Source of the DNA: Mycobacterium sp. URHD0025
GTDB lineage: Bacteria > Actinomycetota > Actinomycetes > Mycobacteriales > Mycobacteriaceae
Reading direction: 5' to 3'
Length of the DNA: 64,000 nt
Assembly (NCBI RefSeq): GCF_000426065.1
Contig: NZ_AUEQ01000007.1
Span: 434,001 to 498,000, forward strand
In this document: positions 56,682 through 64,000 of the stretch, one piece after another
Layout: each line of letters starts with the position of its first letter
How positions within the stretch are numbered: position 1 is the first letter of the stretch
The notes under the pieces: model-generated
The model's database searches: none
What the model was told of the DNA's origin: nothing
What the model saw: the letters and a program-made list of their open reading frames with translations, nothing else
Program-made: the position numbers and the translations under genes

Positions 56682-58080
56682 AGTCGTGCGATCCGTGAAC
56701 GTGGGCAGGACATTGCGTCGGCGCCATGGACATCGTTGATATCGGCGCGGTGTCCCTGATCGCTCGAACATGGATCATCCCGCCACGATGCGGCACGAAG
56801 GTGACATGTTTCGGCCTTTGCTTCTCGTCGGCTGCAGTGGTGGTGCTCAATTCGACCCTGCGGAGAATCTCACGCAGGACGAGCCGTATCTCGACCATCG
56901 CAAAGGTGGCTCCGAGACACCGGCGGTTTCCGCCGCCGAACGGCAGCCAGGTTGTCGGGCTCTGGGTGGTGCCGAGCATTCGATCCGGGTCGAACCTGTC
57001 CGGATCCGGGTACACCGCGGGACTGGCGTGTACCAGCCCGATCGCCGGGTCGACCATGATTCCGGCCGGAAGCCGGTAGCCGCCAACCTCGACCGGCGCC
57101 TTCAGGATCCGGCCCGAACTGAACAGCACCGGACGGATCCGCAGCGTCTCCTTGATCACCGCGTCGAGGTACTCGTCGCCGGCAGGATCTCCCGCCGCGC
57201 TCGCATCGGCCGCCCGCACCGCCCTGGCCAACGCTGCGGGATGCCGGGTCAGCCGTTCCAGCGCCCAGGACAAGGCCGTCGCGGTGGTCTCGTGCCCGGC
57301 TGCGATCGCGGTCAGGAGCTGATCACGCAGTTCGCTGTCGGACATCACGCGGCCGTCGTCGTCGGTCGCACGGACGAGCATGGCCAACACGTCGGTGCGT
57401 TCGGCGAGGCCGGGATCGGCGCGACGGTCGGCGATCTCGGCGTACAGCAGGGCGTCGGCCTCCGCGAATCGCCGCCCCACTCCTCGCCATGGACGGTGGC
57501 GCCGCAGGCTCGGTTTCGTGATCGCCGGTGTTTCCCACGGCTTCATGTAGAGCAGGCGCGGCACGACTTTGCGCAACGCGGCCAACCGCGTCGGGTCGCT
57601 GGCGCCGATCACGGTCCGAAGAATCACCTCCAGCGTGATCTCGGTCGTCTTGGGCGCTACCGGGAAGCTCTTGCCGACCTGCCAACCCGCGATGTTCGCG
57701 GCAGCGATCTCGACCATCTGAGCAGCCTGGTTCGCGACGGCATCACGATGAAATGCCGGCATCGTGAGGCGCCGCAAGCTGTGGTGCGCTTCCTCGTCGA
57801 GCACAAACAGGGAGCTGTCGCCGAGAAGACCCCGGAAGAACCAATGCGCTTCACCGGAATGAAAAACCTTGGGGTCGCCGGCATACACCGTCTTGATGTC
57901 GGCTGGATCCGCGAGGTAGACAACCGTGCCCGACAGCGGATTGCGCAAGGTGAACATGTCGCCATAGCGGCGTTGGCAGCCGCTCAGGAAGCGTAAACCG
58001 AAGCCGGCCATCAACGCGGACTGCACCACCATGGGAAGTGGAGGTCCAGGCGGCAGTGCGGTTTTCGCGAAATTGCTCAC
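56671..58080 (-). CDS. Cytochrome P450
   Basis: The 469-residue heme monooxygenase has the oxygen-binding helix AGHETTATALSW, the ExxR motif KETLRIRP and the heme-ligand loop FGGGNRRCLGATFA with the axial Cys about 80 residues before the C terminus. The N terminus has PPGPPLPM but no clear membrane anchor, so it is probably soluble or peripheral. The GTG at 58080 (MSNFAKTALPPGPP) is chosen over the long frame to 58479, whose extension is unconserved. It is divergent from mbtH and the NRPS. A P450 is not part of the M. smegmatis GPL locus as I know it; it may hydroxylate the fatty acid or a peptide residue. Confidence 0.93.
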   Translation of the reverse strand: MSNFAKTALPPGPPLPMVVQSALMAGFGLRFLSGCQRRYGDMFTLRNPLSGTVVYLADPADIKTVYAGDPKVFHSGEAHWFFRGLLGDSSLFVLDEEAHHSLRRLTMPAFHRDAVANQAAQMVEIAAANIAGWQVGKSFPVAPKTTEITLEVILRTVIGASDPTRLAALRKVVPRLLYMKPWETPAITKPSLRRHRPWRGVGRRFAEADALLYAEIADRRADPGLAERTDVLAMLVRATDDDGRVMSDSELRDQLLTAIAAGHETTATALSWALERLTRHPAALARAVRAADASAAGDPAGDEYLDAVIKETLRIRPVLFSSGRILKAPVEVGGYRLPAGIMVDPAIGLVHASPAVYPDPDRFDPDRMLGTTQSPTTWLPFGGGNRRCLGATFAMVEIRLVLREILRRVELSTTTAADEKQRPKHVTFVPHRGGMIHVRAIRDTAPISTMSMAPTQCPAHVHGSHDSRR

Positions 58081-58747
58081 TTCTGCGTGATCCCTAGCTA
58101 CTAGACGGTACGGATGCCGACACGACGACCTCGGGCTGTGACCGACGTTGATCACCCGTCGCGGGGGAGCACGTACTCCGTGTCGATCCACGGTCGCAGC
58201 TCTGGCTCTACGGTATTTCCCAACGGTACGTTGTCGGCTTGGGTGGGGGGCAATTTCGGCCGATACCGTCGCCAACGCAGTGGCACACGTGAGTGGTGTG
58301 CATGGTGTGGCAGATGACTCGAGCCCAGACCGTCCCGAGCCGGTATCGGCATGCCCGTTGATCGCGAAGCGCTGAGCGGATGCATAGCGCGATGTGATCA
58401 GTTGAATTCGTATTGCCGAGAGGCCGAAGGCCGTCGTAGTCGACCCTCTGGTTCGACGCCAGCAAGGAGCCTCTCGCAAGTCAGCAATTTTGGCACACTA
58501 TGACACCATCGGTGAAACGCGCGGCGTCGACTGCATCGACGAGTGCTCTACCGGGCTCAAGCCAAGGCTCAGTGGCTAATTCGCCACGCTAACAGTGGTC
58601 GCGTCAGTCGGCTCCGTATCGCATCACCACCGCCAGATGACATTCAGCAAATATTGACGATTTCCCTAAAAACGCCTGCCCGCCGAGGCGTCTGGGTTAG
58701 GTTTAGAACGTGTTCCATTTAACTCGTCCAGATGGTCTGGAGCGCCG
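58081..58747. other. Intergenic region between P450 and mbtH-NRPS
   Basis: 667 bases with no supported gene. It should hold the divergent promoters of the P450 and the mbtH-NRPS operon. Visible elements are an 8-base inverted repeat CGAGAGGC (58417-58424)/GCCTCTCG (58469-58476), a TTGACG (58654-58659) without a well-spaced -10, and a hairpin ACGCCT (58672-58677)/AGGCGT (58686-58691). The stretch 58480-58740 is less GC-rich than its surroundings and may be a junction or decayed DNA. Confidence 0.6.
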
Positions 58748-58978
58748 GTGAGTATCAATCCATTCGATGACGACAACGGCAGTTTCTTCGTCTTGATCAA
58801 CGACGAGGAGCAACACAGCTTGTGGCCGGCCTTCGCGGATGTTCCGGCCGGGTGGCGGGTGGTCTACGGCGAGGCGGACCGCGCCGCGTGCCTGGACTAC
58901 ATCGAGCAACATTGGCCCGACATTCGACCGAAGAGTCTGCGAGAGAGGTTGGCGCAGGGGCGGATTGTTGATCAATAG
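58748..58978 (+). CDS. mbtH: MbtH-like protein
   Basis: MbtH proteins bind adenylation domains of NRPSs and are often required for their folding and activity. The 76-residue protein has the full family signature: [38 protein letters not shown] with the two key Trp residues, and [19 protein letters not shown] with a third. The GTG at 58748 starts the conserved MSINPFDD. It is 17 bases upstream of the NRPS gene, as mbtH is to mps1 in GPL loci. Confidence 0.95.
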   Translation: MSINPFDDDNGSFFVLINDEEQHSLWPAFADVPAGWRVVYGEADRAACLDYIEQHWPDIRPKSLRERLAQGRIVDQ

Positions 58979-58995
58979 TCGTCAGGCCGCGACCG

Positions 58996-61900
58996 ATGGA
59001 ATGTGATGAGAGACTCCCGCTGACGCGGGGCCAGTTGGACATCTGGCTTTCGGAGGAAACAGGCCGAGCGGGTGTCAAGTGGCAGCTGGGCATGCTGGCG
59101 CGGATCGATGGCGCCATCGAGCACGATGTGCTCGCACAGGCGATTCGTCATGTGGTGCATGAGGCCGAACCACTCAGAACCGCTTTCGCCGAATCAGACG
59201 GCCAGGTATTCCAGACCGTCGTCGACTATCCGGATGTTCAGCTCGCCCACCATGATCTGACTGGTTCCTCTGATCCGGTACGAGATGCGTATCGGATGGC
59301 GTCATCGATCCGGCAGGTGCCGATGGCGCTCACCGGTCCGTTGTTCAAGTTCGCGCTGCTACAGACGCGCGCCGACGAGTTCTACTTTTTTGTGTGCTGT
59401 CACCACATCGCGATCGACGGAATCGGCATGGGCCTCGTGTGCCACCAGATTGCCGCTGCCTACACAGCAATCGCCCGTGACGCGCCGATGCCACCTGCGA
59501 TCTTCGGCTCATTGAAGAGCCTGATCGACTGCGAGTCGGACTATGAGGCTACCGAAGATTACCTCGACGATCAGGCGTACTGGGCCGAGAATATCCCGCC
59601 CGAGACTGATCACAGCCACGGGCCGGCGCGCGGGGTCGCAAACCAAGCAGGCGAGTATGAGCCCTCCGCGCCAATCCAACTCGACTCCTCCGTCGTAGCC
59701 CGAGCGCGCGGTCTGGCGAAAGCTCTTGGGGTGCGCCGCGCTTCCGTGATCGCCGCGGCATACGCGTTACTGGTGCATGGCGAGATCGGGGGGTCCGAGG
59801 TCGCACTCGATTTTCCGGTGAGTCGACGGGTGCGTCCCGAGGCATTGATGGTGCCCGGGATGATCTCCGGCGTCGTGCCGTTGATCGTGGATATGTCCGC
59901 CCGGTCCACCGTGGCGGACTTGTGTGGGCACGTGGACCAGCGGATACGAGAAGCGCTGCGCCATCAACGGTTCCCGCTCCGGGCTATCGAGAACACGTCG
60001 CGATTCCGGGGTACCGGGCAGCCGTCCGCCCGCGCAGCGATCAATTTCATCCCGACCATTCCGAGAGCGGATTTCCATGGTGCTCCGGCAACGGGCACTG
60101 TCACCCATACCGGCCTGGTAGATCAGTTTGGTCTGGTCTTCCTCCAGGAGGACGACGAACTCTTCCTCAGCACGACGGGCGTCGGCCAGTTGTTTGTCGG
60201 TTGCCGCGCCCGACAATTGGCCGACAGGTTCGAGCGGGTTCTGAGTTCGATGAGCGCCGACCCCGGCCGGTTGCTTCCGGCGGTCGACGTCCGTGAAGCG
60301 CTCGAGGAGCTCGACGAGTGGGGGAACCGGGCGGCGTTGGCGTTGGCGGTGCCGGCGCCGGTGTCGGTTCCGGTGTTGTTCGCTCGGCAGGTGGCTCGTG
60401 ACCCGGGGGCGGTGGCGGTCAGCTTCGGTGACAGTTCGATGTCGTACCGCGGGCTGGACGCGGCTTCGAATCGGTTGGCGCACTTGCTTCTTGAGCGGGG
60501 TGTGGGGCCTGGCCGGCGGGTGGCGTTGGTGTTCGCGCGGTCGGTTGAGGCGGTCGTGGCGATCTTGGGGGTGCTGAAGACCGGTGCGGCGTACGTGCCG
60601 ATCGATCCGTCGATGCCTGATGCGCGTGTGGATTTCGTGCTGGCCGACTCGGCGCCGATCGCTGTGGTCACCACCGCTGATCTGATGGGTCGGTTGGGCG
60701 GGCGTGGACTGACGGTGATCGACATCGACGACCGTGCGGTCTATGGTCAGCCCGGTACCGCGCCGAAAGTGGATGTGGCGGCTGATGATGTCGCGTATGT
60801 GATCTATACCTCGGGTACGACGGGTGTGCCCAAGGGTGTGGCGGTTGCGCATCGGAATGTGGCGCGGTTGCTCAGTGACGTGGACCGTGAGCTGGGGTTG
60901 TCGGCGGGTCAGGTGTGGACGCAGTGTCATTCGTTGGCTTTCGATTTTTCGGTGTGGGAGATTTTCGGGGCACTGCTGCACGGCGGCAGGTTGGTGGTGG
61001 TGCCCGAACCGGTAACACGGTCACCCGAGGAGTTCCACTCCCTGCTCGTCGATGAACACGTGAGGGTGCTGAGCCAGACGCCGGCAGCGTTCTATGCACT
61101 GCACGAGGTAGACGCCACCCAGCCGGAAACCCAGATCGCACTCGAGCTCGTGGTGTTCGGCGGCGAGGCGCTGGACCCGCCGCGCCTGAGCCCGTGGCTG
61201 ACCGAACATCCGAGGCTGCCGCGGCTCATCAATATGTATGGGATCACCGAGACGACGGTGCATGCCTCGTTGCGGGAGATCACTACTGCCGATGTGGGCA
61301 ACGGAGTTTCGCCGATCGGTGTGCCGTTGGCTGATCTGGCGTTTTTCGTGCTCGATGGATGGTTGCGCCCGGTGCCCGCCGGTGTGGTGGGTGAGTTGTA
61401 TGTGGCCGGTGCGGGTTTGGGTTATGGCTATGTGGGCCGGCCCGGGTTGAGCGCGACACGGTATGTGGCGTGTCCGTTCGGTGACGCCGATGCTCCGGGG
61501 ATTCGGATGTATCGCACCGGAGATCTGGTGTCGTGGGGCCCAGACGGACAGCTGCGCTATCTAGGCCGTGCCGATGAGCAGGTCAAGATCCGTGGCTACC
61601 GCATCGAGTTGGGTGAAATCCAGGCTGCGCTGAGCGCTGTGGACGGTGTCGAACAGGCAGTGGTGATCGCCCGCGAAGACCGGCCCGGCGACAAGCGTCT
61701 GGTCGGCTACGTCACCGGCACCGCCGACCCGGACAAGGCGCGTACCGCACTTACCCAGACACTCCCGCCCTATATGGTGCCCACCGCCGTCGTGGCCATC
61801 GAAACGTGGCCACTGACCGTCAACGGCAAACTCGACAAAAAGGCTCTACCCGCACCGCGATACCAGCACACCGACCAACACCGAGCCCCGACCACGCCCA

Positions 61901-64000
61901 CCGAGGAAATCCTGGCCGGCATCTACGCCCAGATCCTCGGCCTGAACCACATCAGCGTCGACGACTCCTTCTTCGATCTCGGCGGGGATTCGTTGCAGGC
62001 CATGCGCCTGGTCGCCGCGCTCAACCGAACCTTGGACGCCGCCCTTGAAGAGCGGGTCGTGTTCGACGCTCCGACGGTTGCCCAATTGGCGCTCCGGATC
62101 GGTGGTGAAGAACGTCGGGCGCAGCCCTTGCTGGCGGCCGAACGGCCGGCGGTGATGCCGTTGTCCTTCGCTCAGAGCCGGTTGTGGTTCATCGACCAAT
62201 TGCAGGGGCCTTCACCGGTATACAACCTGGCGGCGGGTTTGCGCCTCGAAGGGTCGCTCGATGTCGACGCGCTGGGCGCGGCTTTCGTGGACGTGCTCGA
62301 GCGCCACGAGAGCCTGCGTACCCTGTTCCCGACGGTGGACGGAACACCTCAGCAACTGATCGTTCCGGCGGATCAGACGGGGTTCAGCTGGGACGTCGTC
62401 GACGCCGCGGGTTGGCCGGAAAGCCGCCTGCAGGACGCGATCGAGGAGGCGGCCCGGCACAGTTTCGACCTGGCTACCGAGATCCCGTTGAGCGCAATGA
62501 TTTTCCGCGTCGCCGACGAGGAACACGTCCTGGTTGTGCTGGTGCACCATATTGCCGCCGACGGGTGGTCGATCACACCGCTGGTGACCGATCTGGGCAG
62601 GGCCTACGCCTGCCGGTGCGAAGGGCATGCCCCCGACTGGGAGCCGCTGGCGGTCCAGTATGCGGACTACACGTTGTGGCAGCGTGCGCTGCTCGGCGAT
62701 CTCGAGGACACCGACAGCCGCATCTCCCGGCAACTGACATTCTGGGCCGACAACCTGGCGGGCATGCCCGAACGCCTGATGCTGCCCACCGACCGTCCGT
62801 ACCCTTTGGTGGCTGATCAACGTGGTGGCCGGATTGATGTGGAGTGGCCGGCCGACCTGCAGCAGCAGGTTGCTCGCCTGGCGCGCGACCACGATGCGAC
62901 CAAATTCATGGTGGTCCAAGCGGCGCTGCTGACCTTGCTATCGAAGCTGAGCTCCAGTTCGGATGTGGCGGTGGGCTTCCCGATTGCCGGGCGCCGTGAT
63001 CCGACCCTCGATGAGTTGGTCGGGTTCTTCGTCAACACCTTGGTGCTCCGGGTGGATCTGGCAGGAGACCCGAGTATCACCGAGGTGCTGGCAAAGGTAC
63101 GAGCCGACAGCCTCAGCGCCTTCGAGCACCAAGATGTGCCGTTCGAGGTGCTCGTCGAGCGGCTCAACCCGACCCGTTCGCTGACTCACCACCCTCTGGT
63201 CCAGGTCATGCTGGCCTGGCAGAACGTCCCCGGACAGACCGGCACGGCTGACGGCGGGTTCGCTCTCGGGGATCTGCGGGCCACCCAGCTGCCGCTGGAC
63301 ACTCACACCGCCCGGATGGACCTGTCCTTTTCGCTGGCCGAACGCTGGGATGAAACCGGGCAGGCCGCAGGGATTTCCGGCACGGTTGAGTTCCGCACGG
63401 ACGTATACGACACCAGCACCGTGGAAACGCTGATCGATCGGCTGCAGCGGGTGCTCACGGCGATGGCGGCCGACCCGACCCGGCGCCTGTCGTCGATCGA
63501 TGTGGTCGATACCGAAGAACAGGTACGCCTGGACACAGTGGGCAACCGCGCGGCGCTGATCCGCCCATCGCCCGCGCCGGCGTCGCTGCCGGCGCTGTTC
63601 GAGGCGCAGGTCGCCCGAGACGCCGGTGCGGTGGCAGTCAGCTTCGACGGAAGCCACATCACCTACGGCGATCTCGATCGGGCCGCAAACCGGTTGGCAC
63701 ACCTGCTCCTCGAGCAGGGCGCGGCGCCGGGCCAGCGGGTCGCGGTGCTGTTCTCCCGCTCGGTCGAGGCGATCGTCGCGATCGTCGCGGTTCTCAAAAC
63801 CGGTGCGGCGTATGTACCGATCGACCCCACGGTGCCCGATTCCCGATTGGACTTCGTCCTCACCGATTCCGCGCCGCTGGCGGCTGTCACCACAACGGAC
63901 CTCGCCGATCGCCTGGCGGGGCATCAATTGACAGTGATCGCGATCGACGACGCCGTGGTGGCCGGTCAGCCGGACACCACGGTGCCAGGTCCGGCGCCGG
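58996..64000 (+). CDS. Non-ribosomal peptide synthetase, GPL-type, partial (C-A-T-C-A...)
   Basis: The open frame runs from ATG 58996 past the right edge (at least 1668 residues). Domains: starter-like C1 (about 1-440, CCHHIAIDG at 134-142), A1 (about 455-955, [11 protein letters not shown] near 601), T1 (FFDLGGDSL, carrier Ser about 999), C2 (about 1055-1500, HHIAADGWS at 1184-1192) and the start of A2 (from about 1534). The N terminus [12 protein letters not shown] resembles mycobacterial Mps1. By eye the A1 specificity residues are D, F, W, S, V, G, M, V, H, a threonine-type code. No epimerization domain lies between T1 and C2. Canonical GPL starts with D-Phe, so the product probably differs. 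A2 specificity lies outside the window. Confidence 0.93.
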   Translation, partial: MECDERLPLTRGQLDIWLSEETGRAGVKWQLGMLARIDGAIEHDVLAQAIRHVVHEAEPLRTAFAESDGQVFQTVVDYPDVQLAHHDLTGSSDPVRDAYRMASSIRQVPMALTGPLFKFALLQTRADEFYFFVCCHHIAIDGIGMGLVCHQIAAAYTAIARDAPMPPAIFGSLKSLIDCESDYEATEDYLDDQAYWAENIPPETDHSHGPARGVANQAGEYEPSAPIQLDSSVVARARGLAKALGVRRASVIAAAYALLVHGEIGGSEVALDFPVSRRVRPEALMVPGMISGVVPLIVDMSARSTVADLCGHVDQRIREALRHQRFPLRAIENTSRFRGTGQPSARAAINFIPTIPRADFHGAPATGTVTHTGLVDQFGLVFLQEDDELFLSTTGVGQLFVGCRARQLADRFERVLSSMSADPGRLLPAVDVREALEELDEWGNRAALALAVPAPVSVPVLFARQVARDPGAVAVSFGDSSMSYRGLDAASNRLAHLLLERGVGPGRRVALVFARSVEAVVAILGVLKTGAAYVPIDPSMPDARVDFVLADSAPIAVVTTADLMGRLGGRGLTVIDIDDRAVYGQPGTAPKVDVAADDVAYVIYTSGTTGVPKGVAVAHRNVARLLSDVDRELGLSAGQVWTQCHSLAFDFSVWEIFGALLHGGRLVVVPEPVTRSPEEFHSLLVDEHVRVLSQTPAAFYALHEVDATQPETQIALELVVFGGEALDPPRLSPWLTEHPRLPRLINMYGITETTVHASLREITTADVGNGVSPIGVPLADLAFFVLDGWLRPVPAGVVGELYVAGAGLGYGYVGRPGLSATRYVACPFGDADAPGIRMYRTGDLVSWGPDGQLRYLGRADEQVKIRGYRIELGEIQAALSAVDGVEQAVVIAREDRPGDKRLVGYVTGTADPDKARTALTQTLPPYMVPTAVVAIETWPLTVNGKLDKKALPAPRYQHTDQHRAPTTPTEEILAGIYAQILGLNHISVDDSFFDLGGDSLQAMRLVAALNRTLDAALEERVVFDAPTVAQLALRIGGEERRAQPLLAAERPAVMPLSFAQSRLWFIDQLQGPSPVYNLAAGLRLEGSLDVDALGAAFVDVLERHESLRTLFPTVDGTPQQLIVPADQTGFSWDVVDAAGWPESRLQDAIEEAARHSFDLATEIPLSAMIFRVADEEHVLVVLVHHIAADGWSITPLVTDLGRAYACRCEGHAPDWEPLAVQYADYTLWQRALLGDLEDTDSRISRQLTFWADNLAGMPERLMLPTDRPYPLVADQRGGRIDVEWPADLQQQVARLARDHDATKFMVVQAALLTLLSKLSSSSDVAVGFPIAGRRDPTLDELVGFFVNTLVLRVDLAGDPSITEVLAKVRADSLSAFEHQDVPFEVLVERLNPTRSLTHHPLVQVMLAWQNVPGQTGTADGGFALGDLRATQLPLDTHTARMDLSFSLAERWDETGQAAGISGTVEFRTDVYDTSTVETLIDRLQRVLTAMAADPTRRLSSIDVVDTEEQVRLDTVGNRAALIRPSPAPASLPALFEAQVARDAGAVAVSFDGSHITYGDLDRAANRLAHLLLEQGAAPGQRVAVLFSRSVEAIVAIVAVLKTGAAYVPIDPTVPDSRLDFVLTDSAPLAAVTTTDLADRLAGHQLTVIAIDDAVVAGQPDTTVPGPAP

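Noticed and set aside
58208..58465. 85-residue reverse frame between P450 and mbtH as a gene or transposase relic
   Set aside because: No motif of any transposase or other family can be recognised; left as intergenic.
58697..58706. TTAGGTTTAG as an IdeR iron box before mbtH
   Set aside because: Only half of the palindromic consensus is present, and the mbtH-NRPS unit looks GPL-type rather than siderophore-type.

Overview
The window is high-GC actinobacterial chromosome and reads as a non-tuberculous mycobacterium. The evidence is gene order that follows the M. tuberculosis Rv1608c-Rv1625c block (bcpB, trpE, Rv1610, trpC, trpB, trpA, lgt, Rv1615/Rv1616-like, pyk, tesB, cydDC, cydBA, cya), a second Dps close to what I remember of M. 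smegmatis Dps2, and a glycopeptidolipid (GPL)-type locus with mmpS4, mmpL4a/b, Gap, GT-B glycosyltransferases, MbtH and an NRPS. Species is not resolved from sequence alone.

Region 1 (1-3.1 kb): the 5' part of an ABC ATPase gene and a GntR/FadR-type regulator read leftward. Opposite them is a 2-isopropylmalate synthase gene (leuA). It is preceded by a 13-codon leader peptide with three consecutive Leu codons and mutually exclusive RNA stems, which look like a leucine attenuator acting on translation.

Region 2 (3.1-20.5 kb): bcpB, then trpE-Rv1610-trpC-trpB-trpA-lgt as a tightly packed operon. Lgt carries an acidic repeat tail about 500 residues long. Two small membrane proteins follow, then gltBD (glutamate synthase, not at this position in M. 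tuberculosis), pyk and tesB.

Region 3 (20.5-36.6 kb): the cytochrome bd operon (cydA, cydB, cydD, cydC) with a CRP-like site upstream. Then come an HdeD-like protein, a polar amino acid ABC transporter, a thiosulfate sulfurtransferase, a two-component pair, a DUF2339 membrane protein, Dps and a membrane adenylate cyclase (Rv1625c type).

Region 4 (36.7-64 kb): a cell-envelope lipopeptide locus joined directly to the housekeeping block. It has a secreted Ala/Pro-rich protein, mmpS4-mmpL4a-mmpL4b, a hemophore-like protein, a sulfotransferase, a condensation-fold acyltransferase, three related glycosyltransferases, two antisense Gap paralogues, three methyltransferases, a cytochrome P450, MbtH and a multimodular NRPS that runs off the window. 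The first NRPS adenylation domain reads as threonine-type by the Stachelhaus positions, and no epimerization domain follows module 1. Canonical GPL begins with D-Phe, so the locus probably makes a different, possibly sulfated and acylated, GPL-like lipopeptide. The likely flow is peptide assembly by the NRPS, decoration by the glycosyltransferases, methyltransferases, acyltransferase, sulfotransferase and P450, and export by MmpS4/MmpL4 and Gap.
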